This document shows positions 42,982-52,403 of a stretch of 64,000 nucleotides of DNA, piece by piece (the first letter of the stretch is position 1; each line of letters begins with the position of its first letter). This stretch comes from CBDDGJ01 sp965199285. GTDB taxonomy: Bacteria > Pseudomonadota > Alphaproteobacteria > RS24. The stretch is taken from positions 1,860,001 through 1,924,000 of the forward strand of contig OZ240687.1 in the NCBI GenBank assembly GCA_965199285.1. The letters are read 5' to 3'. A program made the position numbers and the translations under genes. The notes beneath the pieces are model-generated. The model was not told the origin of the DNA and made no database searches. It was given only the letters and a program-made list of their open reading frames with translations.

Positions 42982-43011
42982 AAAACCCCCTGTTTTAAGG
43001 AAAATAAAGCG

Positions 43012-44190
43012 ATGTTTGTTCAATTTTTCCATGAGCTAAAAAGTGCCTCAATTCCGGTATCCTTACGCGAATATTTATCGCTTTTGGAAGCGCTGGATGC
43101 GGATGTGATTGAGCGGCGCGTAAATGATTTTTATTATTTATCACGTTCTGCTTTGGTGAAAGATGAACGCAATCTTGACAAATTCGATCAAGTTTTTGGG
43201 CATGTGTTTAAGGGACTTGAAAACCTGGCTGAAGGCCAGATTGCCGAAATTCCGGAGGATTGGCTTAAAACCTTAACCGAGAAATATTTGACCGATGAAG
43301 AAAAGGAGAAAATCGAGTCGCTCGGCGGATGGGAAAAAATTATGGAGGAGCTGAAAAAGCGCCTCGAAGAACAAAAGGAACGTCATGAAGGGGGCAGTAA
43401 ATGGATCGGTACGGGCGGCACATCGCCATTTGGTTCGGATGGATATAACCCTGAAGGCGTAAGAATTGGGCAAGATAAAGGCAAGCAAGGGCGCGCGGTC
43501 AAAGTGTGGGATAAGCGCGAATATAAAAACCTCGATGATAGTGTTGAGCTTGGCACCCGCAATATTAAAGTTGCGCTTCGCCGGTTGCGACGGTTCGCGC
43601 GGGAAGGCAATCCCGATATGTTGGATCTTGATGATACAATCAAATCAACTGCCGAGCATGGGTATCTCGATATTAAAATGATCCCCGAGCGGCGCAATAA
43701 TGTAAAAGTGCTGGTGTTTTTCGATATTGGCGGTTCGATGGACAGCCATATTCGTTTATGCGAAGAATTATTTTCTGCCGCGCGTACCGAATTTAAGAAT
43801 ATGGAATATTTTTATTTCCATAATTGCCTATATGAAGGTGTGTGGAAGGATAATCGGCGGCGGCATACTGAAAAAATGAGTACATGGGATGTGCTGCACA
43901 CATTCCCATCTGATTATAAAGTTATTTTTGTCGGTGATGCGTCGATGAGCCCCTATGAGATTTCCTATGCTGGCGGCAGTGTTGAGCATTGGAATGAAGA
44001 GCCGGGTGGTCTATGGCTGCAACGGGTAACCGAGATTTATGAAAATGCGGTCTGGCTTAACCCCATCGCTGAACGTTATTGGGAACATACGCCCTCTTTG
44101 CAAATGATTAAGCAGATTTTTAATGACCGCATGTTCGCGCTCACCCTCGAGGGGCTGGATGGCGCAATGCGTGAGCTTAGCCGGAATTAA
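43012..44190 (+). CDS. VWA-domain protein, CoxE-like
   Basis: A 392-aa protein. The N-terminal part (FFHELKSASIPVSLREYLSL) is typical of CoxE/DUF58-like VWA proteins, followed by a charged linker with KKRLEEQKERHEGGSKWIG and GTGGTSPFGSDGYNPEGVR. The C-terminal von Willebrand A domain has a MIDAS-like VLVFFDIGGSMDSHI (DxGGSxxS in place of DxSxS), FYFHNCLYEGVW and VIFVGDASMSPYEI. It is likely the partner of the MoxR ATPase upstream. Confidence 0.9.
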   Translation: MFVQFFHELKSASIPVSLREYLSLLEALDADVIERRVNDFYYLSRSALVKDERNLDKFDQVFGHVFKGLENLAEGQIAEIPEDWLKTLTEKYLTDEEKEKIESLGGWEKIMEELKKRLEEQKERHEGGSKWIGTGGTSPFGSDGYNPEGVRIGQDKGKQGRAVKVWDKREYKNLDDSVELGTRNIKVALRRLRRFAREGNPDMLDLDDTIKSTAEHGYLDIKMIPERRNNVKVLVFFDIGGSMDSHIRLCEELFSAARTEFKNMEYFYFHNCLYEGVWKDNRRRHTEKMSTWDVLHTFPSDYKVIFVGDASMSPYEISYAGGSVEHWNEEPGGLWLQRVTEIYENAVWLNPIAERYWEHTPSLQMIKQIFNDRMFALTLEGLDGAMRELSRN

Positions 44191-44226
44191 AGGCACCGAA
44201 GTTAAAAGTGCTGTAATGAGGTGAAG

Positions 44227-44301
44227 TGGCTCCCCGGGCCGGATTCGAACCAGCGACCAAACGGTTAACAGCCGTTTGCTCTACCACTGAGCTACCGGGG
44301 A
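44227..44301 (-). tRNA. tRNA-Asn (GTT anticodon)
   Basis: On the minus strand TCCCCGG pairs with CCGGGGA, the D arm has GCTCAGTGGTAGAGC, and the anticodon loop CTGTTAA (anticodon GTT) sits on AACGG/CCGTT. The T arm has GGTTCGAATCC, and CCA is encoded at 44227-44229. Confidence 0.97.
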
Positions 44302-44468
44302 ACAATATTCAAACAATAGCAACGTCTATAGCAAACATGTTTCGCAGCGCCAAGTCTGTTTTTATGTTTTTCATTGATTTTTGGCCTCTTTCTATCTGCT
44401 GCATCTGTTTACAATCATTCAAGGGTTTACAAGATAGAAAAGTTTCGTTAGCTAAAGCATATCTCATG

Positions 44469-44505
44469 AAAAGTGCACTTTTATAATAAATTCTGGCACT
44501 TTTCC
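44469..44505. promoter_or_regulatory. Palindrome AAAAGTGCACTTTT with extra half-site upstream of the LldD-like gene
   Basis: AAAAGTGCACTTTT (44469-44482) is a perfect 14-bp palindrome. It overlaps TATAAT at 44482-44487, a possible -10 box, though no good -35 box is seen. A further half-site GGCACTTTTCC lies at 44495-44505. This could be a regulator-binding site for the oxidase gene at 44620. The rest of the gap 44302-44619 shows nothing I can name. Confidence 0.4.
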
Positions 44506-44619
44506 GCCATATTTGTAAAAAATTGGGATATGCGTAAAAAAACAGCTTAGCGCGTGTCTGATGGATCAATTTATAAGTGACATGTTCTAGGTTTACAAGT
44601 TTTAAGGGGTTGCAAGCAG

Positions 44620-45762
44620 ATGCGATTAAAAGATTGCCATAATTTTCATGATTTTCGTAGCCTAGCAAAACAACGCCTGCCGGATCCGATTTTCAATTAT
44701 ATTGATGGGGCGGCGGATGATGAGCTGACCTATCGCCGTAACACGCAAAGCTTTGATGATTGTGATTTAGTGCCAGGGGTTTTGGCGGGCGTTGAGGATG
44801 TCGATATTTCTGTAACCGTGATGGGGCAGAAGCTGGACATGCCGTTTTATTGCTCGCCCACCGCTTTGCAACGTGTTTTTCACCATCAAGGCGAACGCGC
44901 GGTTGCGGCGGCAAGCGAAAAATTTGGCACAATGTTTGGGGTCTCGTCTTTAGGAACGGTAGGCCTGGAAGAGTTGCGCAAGCATAAAAATCCGCAAATT
45001 TATCAGTTCTATTTTCATAAAGATCGGGGGCTTAATAGAGCCATGTTGGAAGCTGCCAAAGCCGCTGGCACAGAAATTATGATGCTCACTGTGGATACGA
45101 TAACCGGCGGCAATCGGGAGCGGGATTTGCGTACCGGATTTTCAATCCCGTTTCAGCTGACGCTGGGCGGCGTGCTGCAATTTATCCGCAAACCTTTATG
45201 GGGTATCAATTATTTATGCCATGAAAAATTTAGCCTGCCGCAACTGGATAGTCATATTGATATGGGCGGTGATACGATCTCAATCGGCCGCTATTTTAGT
45301 GAAATGCTCGATCAATCGATGAGCTGGAATGATGCCGAAGCAATGGTGAAACAATGGGGTGGGCAATTTTGCTTGAAAGGTGTGATGAGCGTGGCGGATG
45401 CAAAAAAGGCGGTGGATATTGGTTGCACGGGCATTATCCTCTCCAATCATGGCGGTCGTCAGTTGGATGGGTCGCGCGCGCCTTTTGACCAGCTGGCTGA
45501 AATTGTTGATGCGGTTGGCGATAAGATTGATGTGATTATGGATAGCGGGGTGCAACGCGGCACGCATGTCTTAAAAGCGCTTTCATTGGGCGCAAAAGCG
45601 GTAGGTGGCGGGCGCTATTATCTGTTCCCACTGGCGGCGGCGGGGCAGACGGGCGTTGAACGCGCCTTAATGCTAATGCGCGAAGAGATTATACGCGGCA
45701 TGAAGCTGATGGGCTGTCGCTCGATTTCAGACTTATCGGCGGAAAATCTACGGTTTCGATAA
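44620..45762 (+). CDS. lldD: FMN-dependent alpha-hydroxy-acid dehydrogenase (LldD/lactate oxidase family)
   Basis: A 380-aa FMN enzyme that oxidises an L-2-hydroxy acid, probably L-lactate, and passes electrons to the quinone pool or oxygen. The N-terminal RLPDPIFNYIDGAADDELTY, FYCSPTALQRVFHHQGERAV, DTITGGNRERDLRTGF, catalytic His in GIILSNHGGRQLDGS and FMN-phosphate site VIMDSGVQRGTHVLKALSLG all match. It stands alone. Related members use glycolate or mandelate, so the substrate is not certain. Confidence 0.88.
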   Translation: MRLKDCHNFHDFRSLAKQRLPDPIFNYIDGAADDELTYRRNTQSFDDCDLVPGVLAGVEDVDISVTVMGQKLDMPFYCSPTALQRVFHHQGERAVAAASEKFGTMFGVSSLGTVGLEELRKHKNPQIYQFYFHKDRGLNRAMLEAAKAAGTEIMMLTVDTITGGNRERDLRTGFSIPFQLTLGGVLQFIRKPLWGINYLCHEKFSLPQLDSHIDMGGDTISIGRYFSEMLDQSMSWNDAEAMVKQWGGQFCLKGVMSVADAKKAVDIGCTGIILSNHGGRQLDGSRAPFDQLAEIVDAVGDKIDVIMDSGVQRGTHVLKALSLGAKAVGGGRYYLFPLAAAGQTGVERALMLMREEIIRGMKLMGCRSISDLSAENLRFR

Positions 45763-45801
45763 AAGCATCCGCTCTATAAAATCAGAAATAATGCTTAAAA
45801 C

Positions 45802-45875
45802 TGGAGGTCACGCCCGGAATCGAACCGGGGTACACGGCTTTGCAGGCCGCTGCGTAGCCACTCCGCCACGTGACC
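45802..45875 (-). tRNA. tRNA-Cys (GCA anticodon)
   Basis: On the minus strand GGTCACG pairs with CGTGACC, followed by discriminator T and encoded CCA (45802-45804). The anticodon loop CTGCAAA (anticodon GCA) sits on a GCGGC/GCCGT stem. The T arm has GGTTCGATTCC. Confidence 0.96.
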
Positions 45876-46084
45876 TCATCGCAAAATAATATGCCGCAAA
45901 ACATATGTCCCAAAACATATATTTTGAGCTATGAAGCGGGATATATCAAAGCTGTGGGATATGCGCAATAAGTTTTCCACATAGCACTAAAATTCCTTTC
46001 GTTTTTTGCATAGATTCTGTATAGACAAGCCATAGTTTTGAAGCATAAGCTATATGGGTGAGTCGTGGAGCCTAAGTTATATAG

Positions 46085-46750
46085 ATGGAAAAAATACAAA
46101 GTAATATTTGCGAAAATATGATTGAAGGGCAGATTCGTGCTGGCGGTGTGAGGTCTGTATGTGTGATTAAAGCCATGCGCCAGATTGCGCGTGAACCATT
46201 TTTGTCAGCCTCTTTACGAGATTTGGCTTATGCTGATTGTATGCTTGATATATCATATGAAAATATTAAACGGCAGATGCCAGCCCCCCTTCATTTTGCG
46301 CTTTTATGCGAGCTTGCTGATATTCAAACTGATGATGTGGTGTTAGATATTGCTGGTGGAACGGGCTATAGCGCCGCGGTGATGGCACGATTTGCAACCA
46401 CAATTATTGCGCTTGAGGTCGAAACTTTTTCTAACAAAGCCAATGCCGCCTGGCAAAAAACCGGCAGCGATAATATTGTTAGTGTTGCCGGTGCGCTAAC
46501 GGCGGGGCATGAAAAAGACGCGCCTTATGATGTCATTTTTATAAATGGCGCATTACCAGAAATTCCGGATCATTTACTTGCGCAATTAGCAGAAGGGGGA
46601 CGACTTGTCTGTGCCCTTATTGGTGAAGATGGTGCTCAGAAAGCCTGCCTTTATCGGCGCGATGGTGATGCGTTCACGCAATATTTGAAATTTGATATTT
46701 CCTTACCCGTGCTATTGGAATTTGCACAGGAGAAAGGATTTGAGTTTTAG
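46085..46750 (+). CDS. Protein-L-isoaspartate O-methyltransferase family protein
   Basis: A 221-aa SAM-dependent methyltransferase. The N-terminal NMIEGQIRAGGVRSVCVIKA and the SAM loop VVLDIAGGTGYSAAVMARF match the Pcm-like proteins that precede tolC in alphaproteobacteria. The SAM loop reads AGGTGY, whereas true Pcm has GSGSGY or similar, and the active-site region is diverged. Repair of isoaspartate is therefore doubtful. It ends 2 nt before the TolC-like gene. Confidence 0.85.
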   Translation: MEKIQSNICENMIEGQIRAGGVRSVCVIKAMRQIAREPFLSASLRDLAYADCMLDISYENIKRQMPAPLHFALLCELADIQTDDVVLDIAGGTGYSAAVMARFATTIIALEVETFSNKANAAWQKTGSDNIVSVAGALTAGHEKDAPYDVIFINGALPEIPDHLLAQLAEGGRLVCALIGEDGAQKACLYRRDGDAFTQYLKFDISLPVLLEFAQEKGFEF

Positions 46751-46752
46751 AA

Positions 46753-48342
46753 ATGTGCGGCCATATTGCAAGGGGAGGGCTATATGCTTTACTAGGTTTG
46801 TTCCTGGACGTTGCGATTATGAACGCGGCTATGGGGCAATATATTAAATGGCCTGATAATGCTGCAACTGTTGGCAATACGCCATCACCCAAAGATGAAA
46901 ATTCATCACGATTTTCTGAGCGCTTTTCCGATGTAGAGCTTAAATATTTATCTGACACAGAAGATCATCAGTATAATCGGCAGCAAGCTGGCACAGATAT
47001 TCAGGAACCCCCCTTATCGGCCACAATGCCGCGCGAACACCAATCCCTTCAATCTGATGGGGAGGCTGTTATTATAGCGGCTGAACAAGCAGAAGAACCT
47101 CGATCATCTAATGGTGATAATATAAATATTTCAGCTTTGCGGGAAACGCTTTTGGCTGTTTTACAGACCAACCCGACGCTTTTGGCAATCAAGCATACAG
47201 CTAAGGCCGCGCAATTTTCTGAAACAGTTTCGCGCGCACCTCTGTTGCCGCGCATATCAGCCTTCTCATCTTATTCAGATATTGAGACAAAAGTTTCCGG
47301 GCAGGCGCAACCTGATTTGTACAGAAATTCGCATGGCCTCACTATCACGCAAGAGATTGCGGGCGGGCGCAATTATTTCACTTACAAGCGCGCAAAATCA
47401 AATACACAACAACAAAATTTGCGGCGCATTCAGGCTGAACAAGATGTTTTCCTGCAAGCGATTACGGTTTATTTTGATGTTGTCCGCGACCGGGCAATCT
47501 TACAATTTAACGAAAATAATCGCGTGGTTCTGGAGAAACAATTACAAGCCGCGATAGATCGGTTTGAAGTTGGCGTTGCAACGCGTACTGATGTTGCTCA
47601 AAGCCAGGCACGTTTGGCAGAGGCAAACTCACTTTTGCTTGCCGCGCAAACGCAATTACAATCTTCAACCGCGCTTTTTATATCCGTTGTCGGGCAACCG
47701 CCTGGTAATTTATCGACAACCGAACAAACACCCGTTTTGCCGAATGATGTTGATGAAGCGATCCGGATTGCGTATCGCATGAACCCTGAGCTTCGTGAAA
47801 TACGCGAAGCCGCGCAAGCCAGCAAATATGATGTCTATGCCCGGATTGGTGAAGCCCTACCAACTATTTCCCTGCAAGGGCGATATACAAAAACCGATAA
47901 TCCAAGCACTGCATTAATTAATCGGAATTCTGAAACAACTGAACTTATGGCAACTTTGAATGTCCCTCTTTTTAGCGGTGGTCGTTCTGTCGGAGCGGTG
48001 CGCACAGCCAAGGAGCAAGCAAGCGCGGTAACGCAAAATATTTTTGTAACCAGTCGAAATTTGACCAGTAATGTGACCAGCCTATGGCATCGCTATATTT
48101 CTGCCGGCGCGGCAATCGGGGCGCGGGAAGAGCAGATCAAGGCATCCCAAATTGCCCTTGCCGGGGTGGTTGATGAAAACAAGGTCGGTATACGAACCAC
48201 GCTTGATGTTTTGGATGCCGAGCGGGCTTTGCTTGATGCGCGGGTTGGTTTGGTTGGTGCTAAGCGGGATCATATGGTGGCGGCCTATAGTCTGCTTCGG
48301 TCAATAGGTGGCTTAACGCGTAAGGCTTTAGAAATAGAATAG
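46753..48342 (+). CDS. tolC: TolC-family outer-membrane efflux protein
   Basis: A 529-aa outer-membrane channel for efflux or type I secretion. The start carries a hydrophobic export signal (GLYALLGLFLDVAIMNAAMG). Residues about 30-125 are an unusual acidic, low-complexity linker. Then the two TolC repeats follow: NISALRETLLAVLQTNPTLL, YFDVVRDRAILQFNENNRV, RFEVGVATRTDVAQSQARLA, and again PELREIREAAQASKYDV and VDENKVGIRTTLDVLDAERA. It lies in the conserved pcm-tolC-DUF2497-valS order. Confidence 0.92.
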   Translation: MCGHIARGGLYALLGLFLDVAIMNAAMGQYIKWPDNAATVGNTPSPKDENSSRFSERFSDVELKYLSDTEDHQYNRQQAGTDIQEPPLSATMPREHQSLQSDGEAVIIAAEQAEEPRSSNGDNINISALRETLLAVLQTNPTLLAIKHTAKAAQFSETVSRAPLLPRISAFSSYSDIETKVSGQAQPDLYRNSHGLTITQEIAGGRNYFTYKRAKSNTQQQNLRRIQAEQDVFLQAITVYFDVVRDRAILQFNENNRVVLEKQLQAAIDRFEVGVATRTDVAQSQARLAEANSLLLAAQTQLQSSTALFISVVGQPPGNLSTTEQTPVLPNDVDEAIRIAYRMNPELREIREAAQASKYDVYARIGEALPTISLQGRYTKTDNPSTALINRNSETTELMATLNVPLFSGGRSVGAVRTAKEQASAVTQNIFVTSRNLTSNVTSLWHRYISAGAAIGAREEQIKASQIALAGVVDENKVGIRTTLDVLDAERALLDARVGLVGAKRDHMVAAYSLLRSIGGLTRKALEIE

Positions 48343-48392
48343 ACTATATAATGAGTGGTTGCGAATCTTGCAAAAAAGGATAGGATTAGATT

Positions 48393-48896
48393 ATGTCAGG
48401 TAGTGATAGTAAATTATTTCAACAATCGGAGGGTGATCCGCAAGAGGAGATTATCGCCCAGATAAGAGAGACTGTGACTCAAGGTCGCGTTAATCTTATT
48501 GCCAATGAAGGTGAATCTGACGGTTCTTTTGAGCCCCCTCACTCTCCCCCTTCTGATCTTGATACCACAGAAGAAACCAATATAGAGATAGAAGAAGATA
48601 CGGCCTCTGAAATATCGGTATCTGAGGAACCAGATTCTGAACCTAAATCGGCAAAAGAACCCTTTGCGCCTGCAAAAATGATCGATGATGAAACCCGGGA
48701 TCGCATTCAAAATGTCATGCAGGGCATGGTCGAAGATATTGCTGATCGCCCCAATCCACGCACCGCATTAGGGGCGTTGATAAAGGAAACGCTTAACCCT
48801 ATTTTGCACGAATGGGTCAATAAAAACCTGCCTGAAATTGTCGAGCGGGTTGTGCGGGAAGAAGTGCAAAAAATCACGCAATCTTATAAAAAATAG
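48393..48896 (+). CDS. DUF2497 / PopZ-like protein
   Basis: A 167-aa protein. The first about 110 residues are acidic, Pro/Ser/Glu-rich and probably disordered. The C-terminal part, PNPRTALGALIKETLNPIL, HEWVNKNLPEIVERVVREEV, is the DUF2497 helical oligomerisation region of PopZ, the polar organising protein that anchors the chromosome in Caulobacter. Position between tolC and valS is typical. Polar function here is inferred. Confidence 0.87.
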   Translation: MSGSDSKLFQQSEGDPQEEIIAQIRETVTQGRVNLIANEGESDGSFEPPHSPPSDLDTTEETNIEIEEDTASEISVSEEPDSEPKSAKEPFAPAKMIDDETRDRIQNVMQGMVEDIADRPNPRTALGALIKETLNPILHEWVNKNLPEIVERVVREEVQKITQSYKK

Positions 48897-48958
48897 GCTT
48901 ATAAAAAGTAGGCTCATAATATAGCCGCTTCTATTTATCATTTTTAGGATATGCCCTC

Positions 48959-51634
48959 ATGCAAGCATTAGACAAGACATATAATCCGAGCGAGCGGGAG
49001 TCCCATCTCTATCAGCAATGGGAAGAGCAGGGTTGTTTTAAGGTCGGGCGCGTGCCAGAAGCAGAGCCTTATACGATTGTTATTCCGCCGCCCAATGTCA
49101 CCGGCAGCCTGCATATGGGGCATGCGCTTAACAACACATTGCAGGATATTTTATGCCGTTTCGAACGCTTGCGGGGGCGCGATGTGTTATGGCAAGCAGG
49201 TACAGACCATGCCGGTATTGCCACCCAAATGGTGGTTGAACGACAATTAGCCGAAGGGCAGGAAGAATCACGCCATGATATGGGGCGCGCCGCCTTTGTT
49301 GAACGGGTTTGGCAATGGAAAGAAGAAAGCGGCAATATAATCACCCAACAGCTGCGGCGCTTGGGCGCAAGCTGTGATTGGAGCCGCGAACGCTTCACAA
49401 TGGATGAAGGGCTAAGCCAAGCGGTTCTAAAGGTATTTGTCACGCTTTATGAGCAGGGGCTGATTTATAAAGATAAGCGGCTAGTGAATTGGGATCCAGG
49501 CTTGCTAACCGCCATATCTGATTTGGAAGTTGAACCAAAAGAGGTGAACGGGCATTTATGGCATTTTAATTATCCATTGGCGGATAGTGATGGCCATATC
49601 ACAGTCGCGACCACGCGGCCTGAAACCATGCTCGGCGATAGCGCGGTTGCGGTTCACCCTCACGATGAACGCTATCAGCATCTGATTGGCAAGCATGTTA
49701 TTTTGCCCATAGTGGGGCGCAAAATCCCTATCATTGCGGATGATTATGCCGATCCAGAGCAAGGCTCGGGCGCGGTTAAAATCACGCCGGCGCATGATTT
49801 TAATGATTTTGAAGTTGGCAAGCGGCATAATCTCGCGCAAATAAATATGCTCGACAAATATGCGCAGATTGATTTATCCGACCCGGCGTTTGCCGATATG
49901 CCAGACCGTGATGCATGGCAGGGGATGGCGCGGATGGCGGCACGCGCCCAAATTGTTGATAAAATGCAGGCGCTTGGACTTTTGGTTGCAATTGAAGACC
50001 ACCCGCATATGGTTCCCTTTGGTGATCGGTCAAATGAAATTATCGAGCCATGGCTCACCGACCAATGGTATGTGGATGCGAAAACGCTTGCCGCGCCTGC
50101 CATTAAAGCGGTTGAAGAGGGTAAGATGCAATTTGCCCCCGCCCATTGGCAGAAAACATATTATGAATGGATGTATAATATTCAGCCTTGGTGCATATCG
50201 CGGCAGCTCTGGTGGGGGCATCAAATCCCGGCTTGGTATGGGCCAGATGGTCATATTTTTGTCGCCTATAATGAGCAAGAAGCGCAAGAAAAAGCCGCTA
50301 CACATTATGGCGAAAGCGTATCGCTTCGCCGCGATGAGGATGTTCTCGATACGTGGTTTTCATCGGCGCTATGGCCGTTTTCAACGCTTGGCTGGCCTGA
50401 AACGACAGACATATTAGCGCGCCATTATCCGACCAGCGTTTTGGTTACCGGATTTGATATTTTGTTTTTCTGGGTGGCGCGCATGATGATGATGGGTTTG
50501 CATTTTATCGATGAAATTCCCTTTCCTACTGTCTATATGCACGCGCTGGTGCGGGATGAAAAAGGCGCGAAAATGTCGAAATCCAAAGGCAATGTCATCG
50601 ACCCGTTAGAGCTGATTGATACATATGGGGCGGATGCGTTGCGCTTTACCCTCACCGCAATGGCGGCCATGGGGCGGGATATTAAACTCTCCGAACAACG
50701 GGTTGAGGGCTATCGCAATTTCGCCACGAAGCTATGGAATGCGGCGCGCTTTTGTGAGATGAATGATTGTTTTTCTGCCGCGCCCTTTGAGCCAGCGCAA
50801 GCGCAATTACCGCTTAATCAATGGTTGGTGGGGCGGGTGATAAACGCCCAAAATGCAATCACCAATGCGCTTGAAGCCTATCGCTTTAATGAAGCGGCGC
50901 AAGCGGTTTATCAATTTATTCGGGGCGCGTTTTGCGATTGGTATGTGGAGCTTGCCAAGCCGATTTTGCAAGCTGATGCTGCCCCCCATGAGACGGAAGA
51001 AACCCGCGCCGCTCTTAATTGGGGGTTCACACAAGCGCTGCATTTGCTGCATCCTTTCATGCCCTTTATCACTGAAGAGCTATGGCAGAAAACCGGCACG
51101 CGTGACGGTTTTTTAATGCTGTCTTCCTGGCCAAATCTTGCCGATGATTTAACCAAGCCGGATGCCGATGCCGCGATTGACTGGGTGATTGGCGTGGTCA
51201 GTGAAATTCGCTCCGTACGGGCGGAAATGAATGTCCCCGCCAGCGCGCAGATTAATGTCGAACTGGTAAGCGACGCGCCCGCCCTTGCTGCTTATGTAGA
51301 GACATATGATATTTTACTCAAGCGATTGGCGCGGCTTAGCAAAATTGAGATGAAACCCACCCCATCCGATACCACCATTCAGACCGTATATGGGCAAACC
51401 ACCATTGCCCTCGAACTTGCAGGCGTGATTGATATGGAAGTGGAAAAAGCGCGCCTCAGCAAAGATATGGCGAAGCGTGAGGCAGAGATTAAAAAATTAT
51501 CTGGCAAATTAGCAAGCGATGGGTTTTTGCAAAAAGCCCCCGCCCATGTGGTCGATGAAAATCATGAACGTCTGGCGGCTGAGCAAGAGATTTATGACAA
51601 GCTCGCAAAAGCACTTAAACGGTTAGATGATTAA
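48959..51634 (+). CDS. valS: Valyl-tRNA synthetase
   Basis: A class I synthetase of 891 aa that charges tRNA-Val and edits threonine. The HIGH-type motif is in PPPNVTGSLHMGHALNNTL, TTRPETMLGDSAVAVHP marks the editing domain, and KMSKS is in EKGAKMSKSKGNVIDPLEL. A C-terminal coiled coil (EVEKARLSKDMAKREAEIKK) follows the anticodon domain. Normal length. It converges on the TSUP permease gene with an 11-nt gap. Confidence 0.97.
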   Translation: MQALDKTYNPSERESHLYQQWEEQGCFKVGRVPEAEPYTIVIPPPNVTGSLHMGHALNNTLQDILCRFERLRGRDVLWQAGTDHAGIATQMVVERQLAEGQEESRHDMGRAAFVERVWQWKEESGNIITQQLRRLGASCDWSRERFTMDEGLSQAVLKVFVTLYEQGLIYKDKRLVNWDPGLLTAISDLEVEPKEVNGHLWHFNYPLADSDGHITVATTRPETMLGDSAVAVHPHDERYQHLIGKHVILPIVGRKIPIIADDYADPEQGSGAVKITPAHDFNDFEVGKRHNLAQINMLDKYAQIDLSDPAFADMPDRDAWQGMARMAARAQIVDKMQALGLLVAIEDHPHMVPFGDRSNEIIEPWLTDQWYVDAKTLAAPAIKAVEEGKMQFAPAHWQKTYYEWMYNIQPWCISRQLWWGHQIPAWYGPDGHIFVAYNEQEAQEKAATHYGESVSLRRDEDVLDTWFSSALWPFSTLGWPETTDILARHYPTSVLVTGFDILFFWVARMMMMGLHFIDEIPFPTVYMHALVRDEKGAKMSKSKGNVIDPLELIDTYGADALRFTLTAMAAMGRDIKLSEQRVEGYRNFATKLWNAARFCEMNDCFSAAPFEPAQAQLPLNQWLVGRVINAQNAITNALEAYRFNEAAQAVYQFIRGAFCDWYVELAKPILQADAAPHETEETRAALNWGFTQALHLLHPFMPFITEELWQKTGTRDGFLMLSSWPNLADDLTKPDADAAIDWVIGVVSEIRSVRAEMNVPASAQINVELVSDAPALAAYVETYDILLKRLARLSKIEMKPTPSDTTIQTVYGQTTIALELAGVIDMEVEKARLSKDMAKREAEIKKLSGKLASDGFLQKAPAHVVDENHERLAAEQEIYDKLAKALKRLDD

Positions 51635-51645
51635 GCGGGATGCAA

Positions 51646-52398
51646 TTACCTAAAAAGGTAAAAACAATAGCCCGTCATGATGATGGCAATACTGATAATG
51701 ATCAATCGTAAGGGGCGCGGCGGAAGTTGGCTTGCAATATGTGCCGCCGCATAGCCACCAATCAATATGCCACCCATGAGCCAAACCCCATTTTGCCAAT
51801 CGATTTGGTCATGCAAGACAAAATAGAAAATCGCTGTTAGGGAGGCACTAGACGCAAATACGAGCTTCAGCCCGTTTACCAATCGTAAATCCTGATAGCC
51901 TAGCAACAGCAATGATGCCAGTGTAATAAGCCCCAAACCAGCATTAAAAAAACCGCCATAAATATAAACCGGAAACATAAGTGCCGCCATAGCAATTTTG
52001 CGCGACAGCGTTTGCGGCGGGGAGACAGATTGCCGCATGTTTTGGATATAGGGTTCAGCCACTAAAATAGTCGTCGCGAATAACATCAACCAAGGAACAA
52101 GACCCGTGAATGTCTGCTCACCAATTTTAAGCAAAAGCCAAGCTCCGATTAAGCTGGCGATAATGGTGATCGGAACCTGCCAAATAAGGTCGCGCTGATA
52201 AGGTATGATTGCTTTGCGAAACCCAAATGCGCCACTTATATAGCCCATGCTTGCGGCGAGCGTATTGGTTGCATTGGCGATAATTGGCGGTACACCGACG
52301 AAAATCAGTGCCGGAAAACTGATTGCACTTCCACCCCCGGCGAGACTGTTTACAGCACCAGCCGCGATTCCGGCAAGAAAAATTATTATATAATCCAT
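51646..52398 (-). CDS. TSUP (TauE/SafE) family sulfite/anion permease
   Basis: A 250-aa polytopic inner-membrane protein with about eight hydrophobic segments. The TSUP core is NSLAGGGSAISFPALIFVGV, with a second half YIYGGFFNAGLGLITLASLL. The family exports sulfite, sulfoacetate or other anions. No sulfur-metabolism gene adjoins to fix the substrate. The start is ATG 52398, giving MDYIIIFLAGIAAGAVN. Confidence 0.87.
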   Translation of the reverse strand: MDYIIIFLAGIAAGAVNSLAGGGSAISFPALIFVGVPPIIANATNTLAASMGYISGAFGFRKAIIPYQRDLIWQVPITIIASLIGAWLLLKIGEQTFTGLVPWLMLFATTILVAEPYIQNMRQSVSPPQTLSRKIAMAALMFPVYIYGGFFNAGLGLITLASLLLLGYQDLRLVNGLKLVFASSASLTAIFYFVLHDQIDWQNGVWLMGGILIGGYAAAHIASQLPPRPLRLIIISIAIIMTGYCFYLFR

Positions 52399-52403
52399 GC
52401 GTT

